In this document: positions 26,083-35,911 of the stretch, piece by piece
Layout of the letters: every line of letters starts with the position of its first letter
How positions within the stretch are numbered: the first letter of the stretch is position 1
Assembly (NCBI GenBank): GCA_041398225.1
Contig: JAWKVD010000003.1
Location: forward strand, 62,001-126,000
Direction: 5' to 3'
From: JAWKVD01 sp041398225
GTDB taxonomy: Bacteria; Pseudomonadota; Alphaproteobacteria; Caulobacterales; Hyphomonadaceae
DNA: 64,000 bases
Notes under the pieces: model-generated
Databases searched by the model: none
Told to the model about the DNA's origin: nothing
What the model saw: only the letters and a program-made list of their open reading frames with translations
Translations under genes and position numbers: made by a program

Positions 26083-28695
26083 ATGATCAAGAAGATACTG
26101 TTGGGCGCGGTGGCGGCGGTCGCTCTTGTGGGCGTCGCCGGAGCGGTTTGGGTGTTCGCAATCACCCGCGATCTGCCGTCCGAGAAAGAACTCGCCAACT
26201 ATGAGCCGCCGATCATGAGCCGCGTGCACGCCGGCGACGGACGGCTCGTGGCCGAATTCGCCAGCGAGCAGCGGGTCTATGTGCCCTCCGAGGAGCTTCC
26301 GGACCAGCTGATCAACGCGTTCGTTTCGGCCGAGGACAAGACCTTCTTCGAACACTCCGGGATCAACCTGTGGGGCATGTTCCGCGGCACGGTGCTGAAC
26401 GCTCTGCGCGGCAAGCGCATGACGGGCGGATCGACGATCACGCAGCAGACCGTGAAGAACATGCTGGTCGGGTCCGAGCGCTCCGCCTCGCGGAAGGTGC
26501 GCGAAGCCATTCTCGCCATGCGACTGGAGAAGCAGTTCACCAAGCACCAGATCCTCGAGCTTTACCTCAACCAGATTTATCTTGGCGGGCGCTCATATGG
26601 GGTCGGCGCGGCGGCGCTGAACTATTTCGGCAAGTCGCTTTCGGACCTCAGCCTGGCGGAATGCGCCATGCTGGCCGCGCTCCCCAAGGCGCCGGGGTCC
26701 GTGAACCCCTACACCAAGCCTGACGCCGCCGTAGCGCGCCGGAACTGGGTGCTCGATCGCATGGCGATCAACGGCTACATCACCCAGGAAGACGCGGACA
26801 CGGCCAAGGCCGAGCCGTTGGAAACCGTTTCGCGCCTCGACAATGAAGAGAACCAGGCCGCCGCCTATTATGTCGAAGAGGTGCGCCGCAAGATTCTCGA
26901 TCTCGGCAAGTCGGGCGAGCTTGAAGGGTTCGCCAACGAGAAGGACGCCTCCAAGGGCTTCTATGAGGGCGGTCTGTCGATCCGCTCGACGCTCGATTCG
27001 AAGCTCCAGCTTGCGGCGCAGCGTGCGTTGCGCGCCGGCCTCGAGACCTACGATCACCGTCGCGGCTATCGCGGTGCGCTCGACAATATCGACAGCGGAG
27101 ATGGCTGGGCCGATGCGCTGAAAGCGTTCGCGAGCAGCGAGGACGGGAAGGCGAAGGCCGCCGGCGCGGGACGCGACTGGCGTCTCGCCGTGGTGCGCTC
27201 CACCAAGGGCGGCGTGAAAGTCGGCGTGCTCGGCGATGAGGGCGAAACCTCCGAAGGATCGCTGGCGTCCGCTGACGTAAGCTGGGCCGGCAAGTTCAAG
27301 CGCAAGGACGGCAAGAGCGGGCTGCTCGCCGGCGACGTCGTCCTGGTGTCGAAGTTCGCGACGCCGGATGTCAGCTCGCAGAAATATTTCGACTACGCCG
27401 ATCCCAAGGATCCGGGCGCGAAGGCTCCCTGGCGGTTGCGCCAGATCCCCGCGGTGCAGGGCGCCGTGATCGCGATGGACCCGCACACCGGCCGGGTGCT
27501 GGCCATGGCGGGCGGCTACTCTTTCCGCCGCAGCCAGTACAACCGCGCGGTGCAGGCGATGCGTCAGCCGGGCTCTTCGTTCAAACCGTTCGTCTACATG
27601 GCGGCGCTGGAGACCGGAGAATGGACGCCGGCCAGCCTTGTCCTCGATGCGCCTTACGTGTCCTGCGATCCCACGCAGGACAAATGCTACAAGCCGTCCA
27701 ACTACTCGGAAGACTTCTACGGCCTGTCGACCCTGCGGCTGGGCATCGAGAAGTCCCGTAACGCCATGACCGTGCGCCTCGCCAACGACATGGGGCTGCA
27801 GCGTATGTCGGAACTGGGCGAGCGGCTCCATATCTACAACGAGTTGAAACCCTACGAAGCGATGTCGCTCGGTGCTGGCGAAACCACGCCGCTACGGCTG
27901 GTCACGGCCTACGCCTCGATCGTCAACGGCGGCAAGCAGGTGAAGCCGGTGCTGCTCGACCGGATCCAGAACCGTTATGGCGAGACCGTCTACCGGAGTG
28001 ACCAGCGCCCATGCACGGGATGCCAGGTCGAGTGGACAAAAGGACTTCACGCTCCCGAATTCCCGGATGAACGCGAGCAACTGCTCGATCCGGTGGTCGC
28101 CTATCAGATGGTCTCCATGCTCGAGGGCGTGGTGGAGCGCGGCACGGCGACGGTGGCGCGGGCGGTCGGCAAGCCGCTGGCGGCCAAGACCGGTACGACC
28201 AACGACTACGCCGACGCCTGGACCGTCGGCTTCAGCCCCGATCTGGTGGCTGGGGTGTGGGTCGGCTTCGACACGCCCCACGATATGGGCGCCGGCGAAT
28301 CCGGCGGGCGCGTCGCGGGCCCGATCTTCCGGGACTTCATGATGGCGGCGCTGAAGGATGCGCCGGCCTTGCCTTTCCGGGTTCCGGCGGGGGTGCGCTC
28401 CGTGGAGATCGATGCGGACACGGGCTGTCTGCCCGGGCCGAATTCGCAGCGGGTTATTCTTGAGGCGTTCAAGCCGGGCACCGAGCCGACGGAACGGTGC
28501 GAAGGCAATGAGGGCCATCGCGCCTACCGCATCGCCTACGACCAGATCTCGGCGGGCGATGAGGCCGTCAGCGCGCCGGCGGGAACCGTTCAGCCCGGCG
28601 TGACCGATCCCAACGCTCCGGGCTTCGCATTGACCGCGGGCGGTCAGCAACCGGCGCCCGACCCGGAAATGAACCTCGACGACGGCGTATTCTAG
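26083..28695 (+). CDS. mrcA: Penicillin-binding protein 1A (bifunctional)
   Basis: Class A PBP that polymerises glycan strands and crosslinks peptides. It is 870 residues from the ATG at 26083 (MIKKILLG); the upstream 16 codons are not conserved in type. One TM anchor (about 5-27). Glycosyltransferase domain GT51: EDKTFFEHSG (catalytic E84) and GGSTITQQ (115-122). An OB-like insert spans about 300-430. Transpeptidase: S498-S-F-K501 in QPGSSFKPF, SRN in EKSRNAMT, and K702-T-G in AAKTGTTND. The C-terminal tail is Pro/Gln-rich. It is followed 79 nt later by prfB. Confidence 0.97.
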   Translation: MIKKILLGAVAAVALVGVAGAVWVFAITRDLPSEKELANYEPPIMSRVHAGDGRLVAEFASEQRVYVPSEELPDQLINAFVSAEDKTFFEHSGINLWGMFRGTVLNALRGKRMTGGSTITQQTVKNMLVGSERSASRKVREAILAMRLEKQFTKHQILELYLNQIYLGGRSYGVGAAALNYFGKSLSDLSLAECAMLAALPKAPGSVNPYTKPDAAVARRNWVLDRMAINGYITQEDADTAKAEPLETVSRLDNEENQAAAYYVEEVRRKILDLGKSGELEGFANEKDASKGFYEGGLSIRSTLDSKLQLAAQRALRAGLETYDHRRGYRGALDNIDSGDGWADALKAFASSEDGKAKAAGAGRDWRLAVVRSTKGGVKVGVLGDEGETSEGSLASADVSWAGKFKRKDGKSGLLAGDVVLVSKFATPDVSSQKYFDYADPKDPGAKAPWRLRQIPAVQGAVIAMDPHTGRVLAMAGGYSFRRSQYNRAVQAMRQPGSSFKPFVYMAALETGEWTPASLVLDAPYVSCDPTQDKCYKPSNYSEDFYGLSTLRLGIEKSRNAMTVRLANDMGLQRMSELGERLHIYNELKPYEAMSLGAGETTPLRLVTAYASIVNGGKQVKPVLLDRIQNRYGETVYRSDQRPCTGCQVEWTKGLHAPEFPDEREQLLDPVVAYQMVSMLEGVVERGTATVARAVGKPLAAKTGTTNDYADAWTVGFSPDLVAGVWVGFDTPHDMGAGESGGRVAGPIFRDFMMAALKDAPALPFRVPAGVRSVEIDADTGCLPGPNSQRVILEAFKPGTEPTERCEGNEGHRAYRIAYDQISAGDEAVSAPAGTVQPGVTDPNAPGFALTAGGQQPAPDPEMNLDDGVF

Positions 28696-28774
28696 CCCGG
28701 CCGCGTTCGTTCAAACGCCGTGCTCCGGTCTCGGCGGGCTTGAACCTGCGCGCGCCAATCGACATAAGGGCGTC

Positions 28775-29897
28775 ATGCAACCCGAACTCGAATCGATGGT
28801 CGACACGATCAGGCAGTCCGTAGGACTGCTGAGGAGGCGTCTTTGACTGGGACGTCGCTGAAAAACGTCTCGCCGAACTGACGGCGCTCTCCGAGCAGCC
28901 CGATTTCTGGAACGATCCCGCCAAGGCCCAGACGCTGATGCGCGAGCGCAATCGCCTCGCCGAAGCGATGGACGACGTGCGGTCGCTGGAGCGTGAGGCC
29001 AGCGACGCGGAAGAGTTGTGGGAGCTGGCCGAGGCCGAAGGCGACAAGTCGATGTTCGCCGAGGTCGAGACGCTCCTTCAGGCGGCCGTGGAGCGCGCGC
29101 GATCGGCGGAGCTGAAGGCTCTGCTGTCGGGCGAGGTCGACGGCAATGACTGCTATATCGAGGTTCATGCGGGCGAAGGCGGCACCGAAAGCCAGGACTG
29201 GGCGTCGATGTTGCGGCGCATGTATGTCCGCTGGGCCGGCAAGCGCGGTTTCAAGGTCGAGGAAATCGAGGAATCGCCGGGCGAGACGGCGGGGATCAAG
29301 TCGGCCACGCTGCTGATCCGGGGCGACAGCGCCTATGGCTGGCTGAAGGGCGAATCCGGCGTGCACCGGCTGGTGCGAATTTCACCGTTCGACGCCAACG
29401 CGCGGCGGCATACCAGCTTCGCGGCCGTATCGGTTTATCCCGTGATCGACGACACGATCGAGGTCGAGATCAACGAGAAGGATGTGCGCGTCGACACCTA
29501 CCGCGCGTCCGGCGCCGGGGGCCAGCACGTCAACAAGACGGACTCCGCGGTCCGGCTGACACACATGCCCACCGGCATTGTGGTGTCGAGCCAGCAGGAT
29601 CGTTCGCAGCACAAGAACCGCGCCATCGTGTGGGAGATGCTGCGCGCCCGGCTGTACGAGCTGGAGCTGAAGAAGCGCGAGGACGCGGCTCAGGCGGAGC
29701 AGGACGCCAAGAGCCGGATCGGCTTCGGGCGGCAGATCCGTTCCTATGTGCTGCAGCCGTACCAGATGGTGAAGGACCTGCGGACCGGGGTCGAGACGTC
29801 CGACACGCAAGGCGTGCTCGACGGCGATATCGACGCGTTTCTGGCGGCGGCGCTGTCCCACAAGATTGGCGACGAGGCGGTCGAGGATCTCGACTAA
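28775..29897 (+). CDS. prfB: Peptide chain release factor 2, programmed +1 frameshift
   Basis: Recognises UGA and UAA stops. Translation starts at ATG 28775 (MQPELESMVDTIRQ), runs 23 codons and meets an in-frame UGA at 28844-28846. The context AGGAGG (28832-28837), 3 nt, then CTT-TGA-C (28841-28847) is the classic RF2 autoregulatory +1 shift site. Skipping T28844 joins the second frame (DWDVAEKRLAEL...) to the stop at 29897, giving 373 residues. SPF specificity motif is in RISPFDANARR; the GGQ peptidyl-hydrolysis motif is G248-G249-Q250. Low RF2 levels should favour the shift, so the gene controls its own expression. Confidence 0.97.
28832..28847 (+). promoter_or_regulatory. RF2 programmed frameshift signal
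   Basis: Internal Shine-Dalgarno AGGAGG (28832-28837), a 3-nt spacer (28838-28840) and slippery CTTTGAC (28841-28847). The internal SD is an exact anti-SD match, which should stimulate slippage. Confidence 0.95.
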
Positions 29898-29971
29898 CTA
29901 TCGCACTGGGCGAGTCGGCCGGGATCTGTGTCGTGCGCCTGCAGCGACGTTGGCGCCGGGCGCAAACAGAA

Positions 29972-29992
29972 ACGCCGCCTGTTCGGCGGCGT
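29972..29992. terminator. Hairpin terminator between prfB and bactofilin
   Basis: Perfect 8-bp stem ACGCCGCC (29972-29979) / GGCGGCGT (29985-29992) with loop TGTTC. It lies between convergent genes and can serve both. Confidence 0.6.
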
Positions 29993-30035
29993 CCTGCAAC
30001 AAGGAACGGTTTGATCCGGTCTGGCCCGAAAGAGC

Positions 30036-30524
30036 CTAGTAGGCGGAGCCGGTCGCGGGCGGGGGCGTGACGGCCGGCGCGGCGGTTGCGGTCGGCTTGA
30101 CGTCCGGCGCCTCGGCCATCGGGTCCTGAAGCTGCTTCACGGCGCCTTCGAAGTTGGCGTTGGGCTCAATCGCCAGCGAAGCGTGGAAGATGTCGCCGCG
30201 CACTTTCGCGCCCTGGCAAATCTGAACCTTGCGAGCGCGGATGGTGCCTTCGATCGTGCCGCGGATGACGACCTGCTCGGCGACGACGCCGCCTTTGACG
30301 GCGCCGGTGTCGCCGACGGTGAGGGCGGTGGCGCGAACGTCGCCTTCAATGTGGCCGTTGATGTCAAGCTCGCCCTGGGACTCCATGGAGCCTTTCATCT
30401 TCACGTCGGCGGAGATGATGGAAGGGCCGGAGCGGGACGGCGCGGTCGAGCGGCGGGTTTCCGGGGCGGTCGGCTTGAGCGCGGGCGTCGGAGCCGGTTC
30501 GGGGGTCTTGCCTCTAGTGAACAT
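30036..30524 (-). CDS. Bactofilin (BacA-type)
   Basis: Polymer-forming cytoskeletal protein, 162 residues. A Pro/Thr-rich N-terminus (1-35) leads to the right-handed beta-helix bactofilin core (about 36-130: ISADVKMKGSMESQGELDIN, GHIEGDV, GTIEGTIRARKV, GAKVRGDIFHASLAIE) and a Pro/Ala-rich tail. Bactofilins assemble filaments that recruit cell-wall enzymes and set curvature or stalk shape. Its start overlaps the end of the M23 peptidase gene by 11 nt, so the pair is co-translated. Confidence 0.92.
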   Translation of the reverse strand: MFTRGKTPEPAPTPALKPTAPETRRSTAPSRSGPSIISADVKMKGSMESQGELDINGHIEGDVRATALTVGDTGAVKGGVVAEQVVIRGTIEGTIRARKVQICQGAKVRGDIFHASLAIEPNANFEGAVKQLQDPMAEAPDVKPTATAAPAVTPPPATGSAY

Positions 30525-31728
30525 GTTTGCCTGCTCTCAGAAACCTGATCGGGTCGTAGGTCTTGCCACGGAAGTGCACCTCATAGTGCAGGTGCGGGCC
30601 CGTGCTGCGCCCTGTGGAACCCATCGTACCAACCTTTTGGCCGATGGCCACTGTTGTTCCGGCGCGAACTGCAATTGAGGCCAAGTGCCCGTAACGGGTG
30701 CGGAAACCAAGGCCGTGATCGACCTCGACGCAGCGACCGTAGCCGGACTTGACGCCTGCAAACACGACTTTGCCCGGGGCGGTGGCGGTGATCGGCGCGC
30801 CGTAGAAGGCCCCGATGTCCACGCCTTCATGGTAGGCGTAGCGGCGGGTGAAGGGGTCGGTCCGGACGCCGTAGCCCGAGGTTTCGCGATAGGGAACGCC
30901 GACCGGGGCGCCGAGCGGCAGCGCGTGGATCAGGTCTTCATACTGGCGCGCTTCCTGGAGGCGGGCGGCGACTTCCATCACCCGGCCAGTGAAAGAGGCG
31001 TTCTCGGGGTTCACGGCCAGGGCGTTGAGGCCGGAGAGTTCGACCAGAGGTCCGCCCATCTCGCCGGTGTTGGCGACCTGCGACACCGGCACGCCTGTCA
31101 GGCGAAGCACGCCGCGAGCGCGCTCGGCGCGGGTGACGGCTGCGTCTTCGGCGAAAGCCAGAAGGTCTTCCTGTTCGGTGCGGAGGGTGTCGAACTTGGA
31201 GCGATAGCCGACGCTATCGGCGGAGGCGGTCTCGGTGCGGTTCGGGTGGCTGGTGCGGGCGTCGGCCTCCTCGATGGTCGAGTCGACCAGAACCTCGGCG
31301 TTGGTTCCGTCCAGAGCTTCGGAGAAGGAATCGCTGTTGCCCTCAAGGTAGGCGACCAGACGCTTGAGGGTGTCGTGGCGGCTTTCGGCCTCGGAGAGGT
31401 GCTGTTCGAATTCCTGGGTGCGCTTCTCGAGAAGGGAGAGGGCGATGGCTTCGCCGGCGCGGGCCTGTTTCAGTTCGCGCTCGTAGCGGGCGACCTTGCG
31501 GTCCGATCCGCCGCTGACGAGGTTTCCGGTGGTTCCGCGGAGAAGGACGCTGACGGTGGCGAACAGACACCAGAGAACGATGATGCTGGCCAGACCGGCG
31601 ATCGCCGCCTGACGCCAGGGCGAGATCGACACATAGCGGACAGAGCCGCCGGAGCGATGATAAATCTGTCTTTCTGGGAAGGTACGTTCAAACGCTTTTT
31701 TGGTGCGAGACCACACGCTCATCGCCAT
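30514..31728 (-). CDS. M23 family peptidoglycan endopeptidase (LmdC-like)
   Basis: 404 residues. A short cytosolic tail is followed by one TM helix (about 38-60), a periplasmic coiled coil (about 75-215, KVARYERELKQARAGEAIA and on) and a C-terminal LytM/M23 domain (about 285-395). Zinc motifs: YHEGVDIGA (HxxxD) and HLHYEV (HxH). Genes of this layout beside bactofilin (LmdC, and Csd1 with CcmA in Helicobacter) modify the wall where the filament sits. The cytosolic N-terminus would be the natural bactofilin contact. It overlaps the bactofilin gene by 11 nt. Confidence 0.9.
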   Translation of the reverse strand: MAMSVWSRTKKAFERTFPERQIYHRSGGSVRYVSISPWRQAAIAGLASIIVLWCLFATVSVLLRGTTGNLVSGGSDRKVARYERELKQARAGEAIALSLLEKRTQEFEQHLSEAESRHDTLKRLVAYLEGNSDSFSEALDGTNAEVLVDSTIEEADARTSHPNRTETASADSVGYRSKFDTLRTEQEDLLAFAEDAAVTRAERARGVLRLTGVPVSQVANTGEMGGPLVELSGLNALAVNPENASFTGRVMEVAARLQEARQYEDLIHALPLGAPVGVPYRETSGYGVRTDPFTRRYAYHEGVDIGAFYGAPITATAPGKVVFAGVKSGYGRCVEVDHGLGFRTRYGHLASIAVRAGTTVAIGQKVGTMGSTGRSTGPHLHYEVHFRGKTYDPIRFLRAGKHVH

Positions 31729-31914
31729 CTACGCCGCCCGATCTCTCATGCTCTACGCGTAGGCGACCCGCCGCCCAGTCCGGCCGCCGACTGAAAGGTT
31801 CAATACCTCACAATTCCTCTCACGCGAACCCCTGAGGGCAGCCTTTTTGCGCGTCATGTTAACCCGTGCCGTCTTAATGACATATGAAAGCGCATGTTGG
31901 CCGCTGATTAGGCG

Positions 31915-32409
31915 TTAACTCGTCTTACACGCTTCCACCACCGCTTCGGCATGGCCATCAACTTTTACCTTGCGCCAAGCATGAAGGATTCGTGAGTCCG
32001 GACCGATCAGGAAGGTCGAACGTTCGATTCCCATGTACTTTCGTCCATACAGGGTTTTCTCCACCCAGACGCCGAACGCTTCGCAGACCTCGCCCGACTC
32101 GTCCGAGCCAAGCGGCGTCTTCAGGCCGTGCTTTTCGATGAAGCGTTCGTGCTGCGCGAGCGTGTTGCGCGAGACGCCGAGAAGCCGCACTCCGCGTCGG
32201 CTGAATTTTGGCAGTAAAGCGCTGAACGCCAACGCTTCCTTTGTGCATCCTGAGGTATCATCCTTGGGATAGAAGAAGAGAACCAGGCGCTGACCCTCGT
32301 AATCAGCCAGGCCGACCTCTCCCCCCTCGGTCGTGGGCAGCACGAAGGAGGGCGCCAGGTCGCCGGGACCAACGGGCGGTTTCGGCTTCCCGGGAGATTT
32401 CTTGGGCAT
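31915..32409 (-). CDS. bcp: Thiol peroxidase Bcp (peroxiredoxin Q)
   Basis: Reduces hydrogen and organic peroxides using thioredoxin. It is 164 residues. Peroxidatic C55 sits in KDDTSGCTKEA. The usual resolving Cys five residues later is absent (Leu), so it should work as a 1-Cys or atypical enzyme, possibly using the Cys in SGEVCEAFG. It is flanked by 186 nt to the M23 gene promoter region; its ATG at 32409 is 134 nt from the divergent AsmA-like gene. Confidence 0.93.
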   Translation of the reverse strand: MPKKSPGKPKPPVGPGDLAPSFVLPTTEGGEVGLADYEGQRLVLFFYPKDDTSGCTKEALAFSALLPKFSRRGVRLLGVSRNTLAQHERFIEKHGLKTPLGSDESGEVCEAFGVWVEKTLYGRKYMGIERSTFLIGPDSRILHAWRKVKVDGHAEAVVEACKTS

Positions 32410-32542
32410 TTTCGCTCGCTCGACGTTTCGACTTGAGGCTTAGACCCCCCGTGTATCGTCCGCCGGCAGGCAATTGGAAGCATAAATCCGGATCGTCGCG
32501 TGCGGTCCGGGCGCCGACGAATACGGGCCGGAGGCGTGTGCG

Positions 32543-35500
32543 TTGAGACTTTCGCCCCGCCTCATCTTCTTCGAGGTTCTGGCCTTCCTGGTCTTCGCGG
32601 CGATCGCGGGGGCCGGCTTTCTGGCCTGGCGACTCTCGCAGGGGCCGATCGATCTGGAATTCTTCCGCCCGCAGGTGGAGCGCTCGCTGACCGAGGCGCG
32701 CGGCGGCCAGCCGGTCAAGATCCGCAAGCTGGTGCTGGAATGGGTGAAGGACGCCAACCGGGTGGAGGCCGCCGCCCATGACGTGACGGCGCTTGGCGGC
32801 GACGGTCAGGTGGTGTTCGAGGCCTCCCGCGCCGTGGTGACGATGGACGCCGCCGCGCTTCTTTCCGGCAAGCTGAAGACCAAGCGGGTACGCCTTGAGC
32901 GCGGGACGGCGTCGGTGGTGCGCTCCGAGGACGGCGTCTGGTCGACCGCCGACATGGTGCTGTTTCGCGAACCGACCCAGTCCGCCAACCTGATGGAGCT
33001 GCTGGGCAAGCTGCGCTGGTCGACCATGGTCGAGCCCCTGCGCAGCCTGATCGCGGCCGGATCGTTCGAAGGCGTCGACATCGTCGACTTCCAGATCAAT
33101 GTCGAGGACCGCAAGCTGGGCACGCGCTGGGGCGCGTCGCCGGTGTCGGGCCGCTGGGTTGCGACCGCCGAGGGCGTGTCGATGACCCTCGACGCACAGC
33201 TTTCGGGCAAGTCCGATCCGAACCGCATCGCGCTGCGGCTGGCGGCCGACGGCGAGGTCAGTCAGGTGACCGGCGAACTGCTGCTGGACGGCGTCGACCC
33301 GGTCGGGATCGCGCGCATGGCCGGTTTCACGGACGAGGCGTTCGAGGCCAGCGCGCCGGCCAACGCCCTGTTCTCGGTCGAGGCGAGCGAGGCGCAGGGG
33401 CTGAAGTCGGCCAGGCTCAGCCTGTCGAACGTCAAGGGCAAGGGCCGCGTCGCCGGGGTTGATGTCGATGTCGCGGATCTCGATCTGACCACGGTCTACG
33501 ATCCGGCCAATCGCGGCCTGAAGGTCGATACCCTGCGGATCGAGTCCGACAAGGTGGCGGGCTCGTTCTCGGGATCGCTGGACCTGGCAACGGCGTTGTC
33601 CGCCGATCCCGCAAACCGGCTTCCGTTCACGCTGTCGGGGCGCGAGGTGATGCTGAACCTCACCCCGGTGTTCGAGAAGCCATGGAGTTTCACCAGCGTG
33701 TCGCTGAAGGGCGGGTTCGAGCCGGCCGCTTCGCGCTTTCATTTCGACGGCATCGATGCGGCCACCGGCGGGTTGACCGCGAACGGCAAGGGCGAGGTGT
33801 GGCTCGACCGGTCGGGCGAGCATCCACGCGTCGGCGTGAAACTTGAGGCGACCGGCGAAGGCAAGGTGACGCCCGAGCAGGTTCTGGAGTTCTGGCCGGT
33901 CGATCTGGGCACGGGCGGGCGCACATGGGTGCGGGAGAACATGCTGGCGGGCGAGGGCACGCGCGCCGTGTTCAAGGTGGACTGGCCGCCGGGCGCCAAT
34001 GACGGCGGCTTTCTGCCGGACGACCGTCTGTCGCTCGATTTCGACGTTTCGAACGCGTCGATTTCCTTCCTGAAGGACTTCCCGCCGGTGACGCAGGTGA
34101 AGGGCGTCGGCCACCTGAAAGGCAATTCGCTCAACATCGACATCATGTCCGGCAAGCTGGACACATGGACGGTCGATGGCGGCCGGGTCAGCCTCCCGCG
34201 CTTCCACCCCAAGGGCGACAATATGGAAGTGCAGGTGACCGGCGAGGGCGATCTGCGCGACCTGATGCGGGTGCTCGACGCTTCCGATCTGCAGATTGGA
34301 TCGAAATACGGCCTCAAGATCGATCAGATGCAGGGAACCGGATCGCTTGAAGTGCTGGTGCGGCGCCCGATGCAGGATGTCGTCCCCGACGAGGCGCTGG
34401 TCTATGAGGTTCATGGCGGCTTCCGCGATGTGACGGTTCCGGATCTCGCGGCGGGGTTCGGCCTGAAGGACTCCTATGTCACGGTCAATCTGGACCCCGC
34501 GCACCTGGTGCTGTCGGGAGCCGGGCAGTTCGGCCCTTCTGCGGTGTCGTTCAACTGGCGCGAGACGCTGGGGGAGACTGAGGGCTCAGAACTCACGGCG
34601 ACCGCCAAGGTCACGCCGGACCTGATCAACGCCTTCGGGTTCGCGGCGCGCAACTTCATGCGCGGCGAAGCTGAGGTGGATCTGCGGGCCTCGGGATCGG
34701 GGCGCGATTTTTCATCGGTCTCCGCGAATGTGGACTTCACGCTCGCTGCACTCGACATCCCGGAACTGGGCTGGTCGAAGAAAGCGGACACGCCCGCGCG
34801 CGGAGCGATCCGTTTCGGTCGCGACAGCGGCCGGTCGGTGATGACGGGCGATATCCGCGCCGACGGGCTGGAGCTTATCGGCGAAGCGGAGATGGGCGAG
34901 GACGGCTCTCTGGTTTCGGCGGGCATCGAGCGCATCTTCTCACGCGACAATATCGATCTTCATGGCACCGTGCTTCGGCGCACGGACGGGGGCTATCGTG
35001 TTGCGCTTGAGGGGGCGCTGTTCGACGCGCGCCCCTGGACCGACCAGATTCTCGGACTTTCGAGCGAGGCTGGCGACGCGGCCGGAGCGGCGACTGCAAA
35101 CGGGCCGGTCAACGAGATCAAGCTCAAGTCCGATCTGGTGCGCTTGCGCGACGACGCCGAGTTGATGGCCGTGGACGTCGACATGGATGTCGGCCCGGAA
35201 GGCCCGATCGAAGGGCATGTGCGCGGCTTGATCTCGGCCGATCGCAAGTTGAACGTCACGGTGACGCCGGAAGATGGCGTGCGCCACATATCGGTGCAGG
35301 CGGACGACGCCGGATTCGGCGCGCGGGTGTTGCTGAAGACTGACTATCTGTCGGGCGGGCGTCTGTCGCTCGACGGCGTGTTCCGCGAGCATGGCGCCGA
35401 TGTCGATCTGGTTCTGACGGATGTGCGTCTCAAGAACGCGCCGCTGGTGGCGCAGTTGCTTTCGCTGGCGTCGCTTCGCGGGCTGACCGACGTGCTGAAC

Positions 35501-35905
35501 GGCGACGGGGTGATGTTCTCTCGCATCGAGACGCCGTTGCAGCTGGGCGGCGACCGGATCGGCATCGAGGGTCTCCGCGCCTCCGGTCCGGCGATGGGAA
35601 TGACCGCGCGCGGCTGGATCGCGCCGCAGAAGGGCGAGTTGAGCATTGACGGCGTGCTGGTGCCGTCGTTCGGCATCAACTCGGCGCTGGGCGGGATACC
35701 CGTGATCGGCGACCTCTTCGTTTCGCGGCAGGGCGAGGGCATCTTCGCGCCGACCTATTCCGTGCGGGGCACGTTCTCGCGCGCGCGGGTGTCGGTGAAC
35801 CCGATCGCGGCGATGACGCCGGGCGTGTTGCGGCGGATCTTCGAGAACCCCGAAGAGCCGGTGGCGCAGGCCGAGCCCGACCCGGCCTCGCCGCCGCCGC
35901 AATAG
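32543..35905 (+). CDS. AsmA/YhdP-family envelope protein (DUF3971)
   Basis: 1120 residues starting at TTG 32543 behind a GGAGGCG site. One N-terminal TM helix (about 7-30) is followed by a very long periplasmic beta-rich region of repeating groove modules. The C-terminal part has TDYLSGGRLSLDGVF, NAPLVAQLLSLASLRG and GIDGVLVPSFGINSALGGIP-like segments typical of DUF3971/AsmA_2 proteins (LVPSFGINSALGGIPVIGDL). Members such as YhdP and TamB form bridges that carry phospholipid to the outer membrane. It is followed 6 nt later by convergent tyrS with no room for a terminator. Confidence 0.88.
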   Translation: MRLSPRLIFFEVLAFLVFAAIAGAGFLAWRLSQGPIDLEFFRPQVERSLTEARGGQPVKIRKLVLEWVKDANRVEAAAHDVTALGGDGQVVFEASRAVVTMDAAALLSGKLKTKRVRLERGTASVVRSEDGVWSTADMVLFREPTQSANLMELLGKLRWSTMVEPLRSLIAAGSFEGVDIVDFQINVEDRKLGTRWGASPVSGRWVATAEGVSMTLDAQLSGKSDPNRIALRLAADGEVSQVTGELLLDGVDPVGIARMAGFTDEAFEASAPANALFSVEASEAQGLKSARLSLSNVKGKGRVAGVDVDVADLDLTTVYDPANRGLKVDTLRIESDKVAGSFSGSLDLATALSADPANRLPFTLSGREVMLNLTPVFEKPWSFTSVSLKGGFEPAASRFHFDGIDAATGGLTANGKGEVWLDRSGEHPRVGVKLEATGEGKVTPEQVLEFWPVDLGTGGRTWVRENMLAGEGTRAVFKVDWPPGANDGGFLPDDRLSLDFDVSNASISFLKDFPPVTQVKGVGHLKGNSLNIDIMSGKLDTWTVDGGRVSLPRFHPKGDNMEVQVTGEGDLRDLMRVLDASDLQIGSKYGLKIDQMQGTGSLEVLVRRPMQDVVPDEALVYEVHGGFRDVTVPDLAAGFGLKDSYVTVNLDPAHLVLSGAGQFGPSAVSFNWRETLGETEGSELTATAKVTPDLINAFGFAARNFMRGEAEVDLRASGSGRDFSSVSANVDFTLAALDIPELGWSKKADTPARGAIRFGRDSGRSVMTGDIRADGLELIGEAEMGEDGSLVSAGIERIFSRDNIDLHGTVLRRTDGGYRVALEGALFDARPWTDQILGLSSEAGDAAGAATANGPVNEIKLKSDLVRLRDDAELMAVDVDMDVGPEGPIEGHVRGLISADRKLNVTVTPEDGVRHISVQADDAGFGARVLLKTDYLSGGRLSLDGVFREHGADVDLVLTDVRLKNAPLVAQLLSLASLRGLTDVLNGDGVMFSRIETPLQLGGDRIGIEGLRASGPAMGMTARGWIAPQKGELSIDGVLVPSFGINSALGGIPVIGDLFVSRQGEGIFAPTYSVRGTFSRARVSVNPIAAMTPGVLRRIFENPEEPVAQAEPDPASPPPQ

Positions 35906-35911
35906 GTCCTC

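Noticed and set aside
32303..34504. 733-codon minus-strand open frame
   Set aside because: Antisense to the AsmA-like gene and overlapping bcp in another frame; no recognisable domains.
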